DNA from: Candidatus Campbellbacteria bacterium RIFCSPLOWO2_02_35_12
GTDB lineage: Bacteria > Patescibacteriota > Minisyncoccia > Phycocordibacterales > UBA2163
Assembly: GCA_001774455.1 (NCBI GenBank)
Contig: MFAC01000004.1
Span: 1 to 7,740 of the forward strand
DNA length: 7,740 bases
Direction of reading: 5' to 3'
Part shown: positions 5,801-7,740 of the stretch, in pieces
How the letters are laid out: the number at the start of each line of letters is the position of its first letter
How positions within the stretch are numbered: position 1 is the first letter of the stretch
The notes under the pieces: model-generated
Database searches by the model: none
What the model was told of the DNA's origin: nothing
Seen by the model: only the letters and a program-made list of their open reading frames with translations
Made by a program: the position numbers and the translations under genes

Positions 5801-6033
5801 TGATAATGAATCAAGATTTTCTTTTAAACTTTTTATATTTTTTTTCTAAGTGTCTTTATTGTTTTATTGTTTTTGTCTTTCATAGTCTTTTAATTTTACT
5901 ATATTAGACACAATTTTGTGCAAAGTTCCCTGTCTCCAAGTAAATATAGATGTGATGCCGCGCGACTCTACCACGCGAAACACGAGCAAAATAAGTTCCG
6001 AAATATATCGGGCTTTACCCCGAAGAATCACCT
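5801..6033. other. lysS 3' spacer with a GC-richer patch and small hairpins
   Basis: No supportable gene. Between 5951 and 6000 GC is about 54%, against roughly a third in the surroundings, suggesting inserted or structured DNA. It holds GCGCG-actctac-CACGC (5960-5976) and TCGGG-cttTAC-CCCGA (6008-6023). The second, 10 bp after the lysS stop, could be a weak terminator on the minus strand, but only TATATTT follows it. The stretch 5811-5900 is A/T-rich without a pattern I can name. Confidence 0.4.
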
Positions 6034-7455
6034 TTATTTTCTTTTCATTAGCGGAAATTCTATGATTTCGCGAAGATTAGACGCTCCCGTAAGGAGCATA
6101 ACAAGTCGGTCAATACCAAGCCCTAAACCGGCAGTCGGCGGCATACCATATTCAAGCGCCTCAATAAAATCCTTGTCATATTCTTGTATTTCTTTATCTC
6201 CTTTCTTTCTCATTTCCATCTGCGACTCAAAACGCTTCGCCTGCTCTATTGGGTCGTTTAATTCTGAAAATCCATTTACCAGTTCCATACCATTTATAAT
6301 TAAAAGAAATCGCGCTGTCTTTTTGGACTCATCTTCTAATTGTTTTGAAAGAGGAGAAATATCAATTGGAATTTTTGTTACGAATGTCGGTTCTTTAATA
6401 TCAATGCGTATTAATTTTTTAAATATTTCATCGGCAATCTTACCTTTTGAAAAATACTCCGCGATATTTATATTACTTTTCTCCGCAAATTTTTCAAAAT
6501 CCTCTTTTAAATCTTGCTCATAATCAAGTCCCGTCTTTTCTTTAATTAGTTTGCTGAATTCTATATTTCTCCATTTATTATCTTTCAGTAGCGGTTTTTC
6601 CGCGATTTCAAATACATTCTTTAACATATTTTCCGTAAAATTGATAAGCCATTCCCAATCCTGATATGTATGATAAAGTTCCATCATAGTAAATTCCGGA
6701 TTATGCTCACGGTCAATGCCTTCATTTCTAAATATCGGACCTATTTCATATATCCTTTCAAAACCGCCTATTAAAAGTCGCTTGAGATAAAGTTCCGGCG
6801 CTATACGAAGATATAAATCCATATCAAATGCATCAAGATGCGTCTTAAAGGGTTTCGCCATCGTGCCACCGGCAATGGTCTGAAGCACGGGTGTGCTTAC
6901 TTCCGTAAAATCGGCTTTTTCCAGATAGTCTCTTATGGCTTTTATAATTTTTGTCTTTTGTATAAAATATTTTTTGACTTCCGAATTAAGCGATATATCC
7001 AAATATCTTTTTCTAAATCGTTCTTCTTTATCTTTAATACCAAAATGTTCAACGGGCCACGAAGCTATGCTCTTTGAAAGAATTTTTATATTTTCAGCTT
7101 GTATGCTTTGTTGTCCTGCTTTTGTAAGATACGGCTTCCCCTTTATTTCTATAATATCTCCGATAATGAGCGTCTCTAAAAGCAATTCAAAATTATCTAA
7201 ATTTTCACTTTGAAAAAATATCTGAATTTTTCCGCTCTCATCCTCAATGTCGGCAAAACCAATTTTACCATGGGAGCGAATAGAGCGAATTCTCCCGGCG
7301 AGAATAGCATTTTCTTCTTTATTAAAATTGTCTAAAAAAACAGCAATTTTTTTGTTGCGCTTGCTTTTGGACGGATATGGATTTACTCCGGCTTTTTTTA
7401 ATATTTCAAGTTTGGCGAGACTGTCTTCTCTGAATTTATCGGTATTATTTTTCAT
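6034..7455 (-). CDS. lysS: Lysyl-tRNA synthetase, class II
   Basis: This enzyme charges tRNA-Lys with lysine using ATP in the cytoplasm. The 473-aa protein is slightly shorter than the usual 490-505. It has the N-terminal KLEILKKAGVNPYP (15-28), an anticodon-binding OB fold (about 50-128) and the class II catalytic core. Motif 1 is around 183-203 (FTEVSTPVLQ, then GGTMAKPF). Motif 2 runs from YEIGPIFRNEG (236-246) to HNPEFTMMELY (251-261). Motif 3 is GLGLGIDRLVMLLTG (443-457). All key motifs are intact. The ATG lies 16 bp from an inverted repeat and directly after a TATAAA, without a Shine-Dalgarno, so the transcript may be leaderless. It is separated from mraZ by about 630 bp with an intrinsic terminator, hence not part of the dcw operon. 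Confidence 0.97.
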   Translation of the reverse strand: MKNNTDKFREDSLAKLEILKKAGVNPYPSKSKRNKKIAVFLDNFNKEENAILAGRIRSIRSHGKIGFADIEDESGKIQIFFQSENLDNFELLLETLIIGDIIEIKGKPYLTKAGQQSIQAENIKILSKSIASWPVEHFGIKDKEERFRKRYLDISLNSEVKKYFIQKTKIIKAIRDYLEKADFTEVSTPVLQTIAGGTMAKPFKTHLDAFDMDLYLRIAPELYLKRLLIGGFERIYEIGPIFRNEGIDREHNPEFTMMELYHTYQDWEWLINFTENMLKNVFEIAEKPLLKDNKWRNIEFSKLIKEKTGLDYEQDLKEDFEKFAEKSNINIAEYFSKGKIADEIFKKLIRIDIKEPTFVTKIPIDISPLSKQLEDESKKTARFLLIINGMELVNGFSELNDPIEQAKRFESQMEMRKKGDKEIQEYDKDFIEALEYGMPPTAGLGLGIDRLVMLLTGASNLREIIEFPLMKRK

Positions 7456-7460
7456 AATTA

Positions 7461-7489
7461 TTTATAATATCTTGAATTACGAAATGCAA
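7461..7489 (-). promoter_or_regulatory. Possible lysS promoter partly inside repeat copy B
   Basis: TTGCAT (7484-7489), 17 bp, then TATAAA (7461-7466) on the minus strand. The -35 match is poor, but the geometry equals that before murF and the expected start coincides with the lysS ATG. The -35 lies in the repeat arm. Confidence 0.4.
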
Positions 7490-7576
7490 AAATTTACGGT
7501 CTGGTTGAGCAAAAACATTTAGAAGATAAAGGGGTTTTGCGACCCGAAGACCTAAATTTTTGCATTTCGTAATTCA
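7472..7576 (-). repeat. Palindromic intergenic repeat, copy B (105 bp)
   Basis: Same length, orientation and tips as copy A. Terminal arms TTGAATTACGAAATGCAAAA and their complement at the right end pair over about 25 bp with one unpaired base before GGTC/GACC. The core differs from copy A at only a handful of positions, mostly in GATAAAGGGG against AATAAAGAAT. Its left end is 16 bp from the lysS start codon. Confidence 0.9.
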
Positions 7577-7634
7577 TAGTATAATAACACACCCGCTCAA
7601 ATTTAAAAAATGAAAAAAGAATTTATTTTTAATT

Positions 7635-7740
7635 TTATGTTTTTACTTGCTTTATTAGAGAAAAAATAAAGCAATTCTTTCTATATAAATCTTTAATATC
7701 TTTTAGCATATTTTTGCGTATAAACATCTTGTATTTTTTT
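7635..7740 (-). CDS. Possible 3' end of an unknown gene cut by the window edge
   Basis: An open minus-strand frame enters from the edge and ends at TAA (7635-7637), about 34 residues rich in Lys and Ile (ends IFSLIKQVKT). I recognise no family. In such AT-rich DNA this length is not significant. A 10-bp hairpin (TTGCTTTATT with AATAAAGCAA, 7647-7674, 8-nt loop) overlaps it, which argues that this edge may instead be non-coding. Confidence 0.2.
   Translation of the reverse strand, partial: KKYKMFIRKNMLKDIKDLYRKNCFIFSLIKQVKT

Noticed and set aside
5908..5921. Palindrome CACAATTTTGTG
   Set aside because: A short AT-rich palindrome of this size is expected by chance and has no supporting context.
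5918..6523. 201-codon plus-strand frame
   Set aside because: Most of it is antisense to lysS, which has all class II synthetase motifs. The translated product shows no family features.
7610..7669. 19-codon plus-strand peptide MKKEFIFNFMFLLALLEKK
   Set aside because: It is too short and AT-biased, has no ribosome-binding site, and its stop lies inside a hairpin.

Overview
The window is an AT-rich bacterial segment. Every confident gene lies on the minus strand, so transcription runs from high to low coordinates: lysS, then mraZ-rsmH-ftsL-like-ftsI (the front of a division and cell wall, dcw, cluster), then murF, then tRNA-Glu. The gene set is chromosomal housekeeping. The low GC, standard code (TGA is a stop, Trp is TGG), a MurF without its usual N-terminal domain, a short FtsL-like protein and structured intergenic repeats fit a reduced-genome lineage such as Patescibacteria/CPR (Parcubacteria-like). 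That placement is inference; no rRNA or other phylogenetic marker was tested.

Layout from high to low coordinates. The right edge (7577-7740) holds only a doubtful open end of a reading frame and a hairpin. A 105-bp inverted repeat (7472-7576) sits directly upstream of lysS (6034-7455). The 550 bp between lysS and mraZ has a GC-richer patch, two tandem 34-bp repeats with an internal palindrome that carry a 40-codon frame, a 71-bp multi-stem hairpin and a clear intrinsic terminator. The terminator is followed at once by a strong sigma-70-like promoter overlaid with four GTGG/GTGT repeats that look like MraZ operator boxes. From there mraZ, rsmH, the ftsL-like gene and ftsI are closely packed. 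A second copy of the inverted repeat lies between ftsI and murF. A third lies upstream of a tRNA-Glu-like 5' fragment fused to a hairpin, followed by the intact tRNA-Glu(CUC).

How the genes work together: MraZ is the likely autoregulator of the cluster. RsmH modifies 16S rRNA. The FtsL-like membrane protein and FtsI act in septal peptidoglycan synthesis. MurF makes the pentapeptide precursor that FtsI cross-links. LysS and tRNA-Glu serve translation.

The most interesting signal is the repeat family. Three 105-113-bp elements share orientation, each ending 16-18 bp before a gene or gene-like start. The gene-side arm supplies a -35-like hexamer at the correct distance from a -10-like sequence, so the repeats may act as portable promoters for mRNAs with almost no leader. 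A shorter hairpin with the same tip sequence supplies the stop codon of rsmH.
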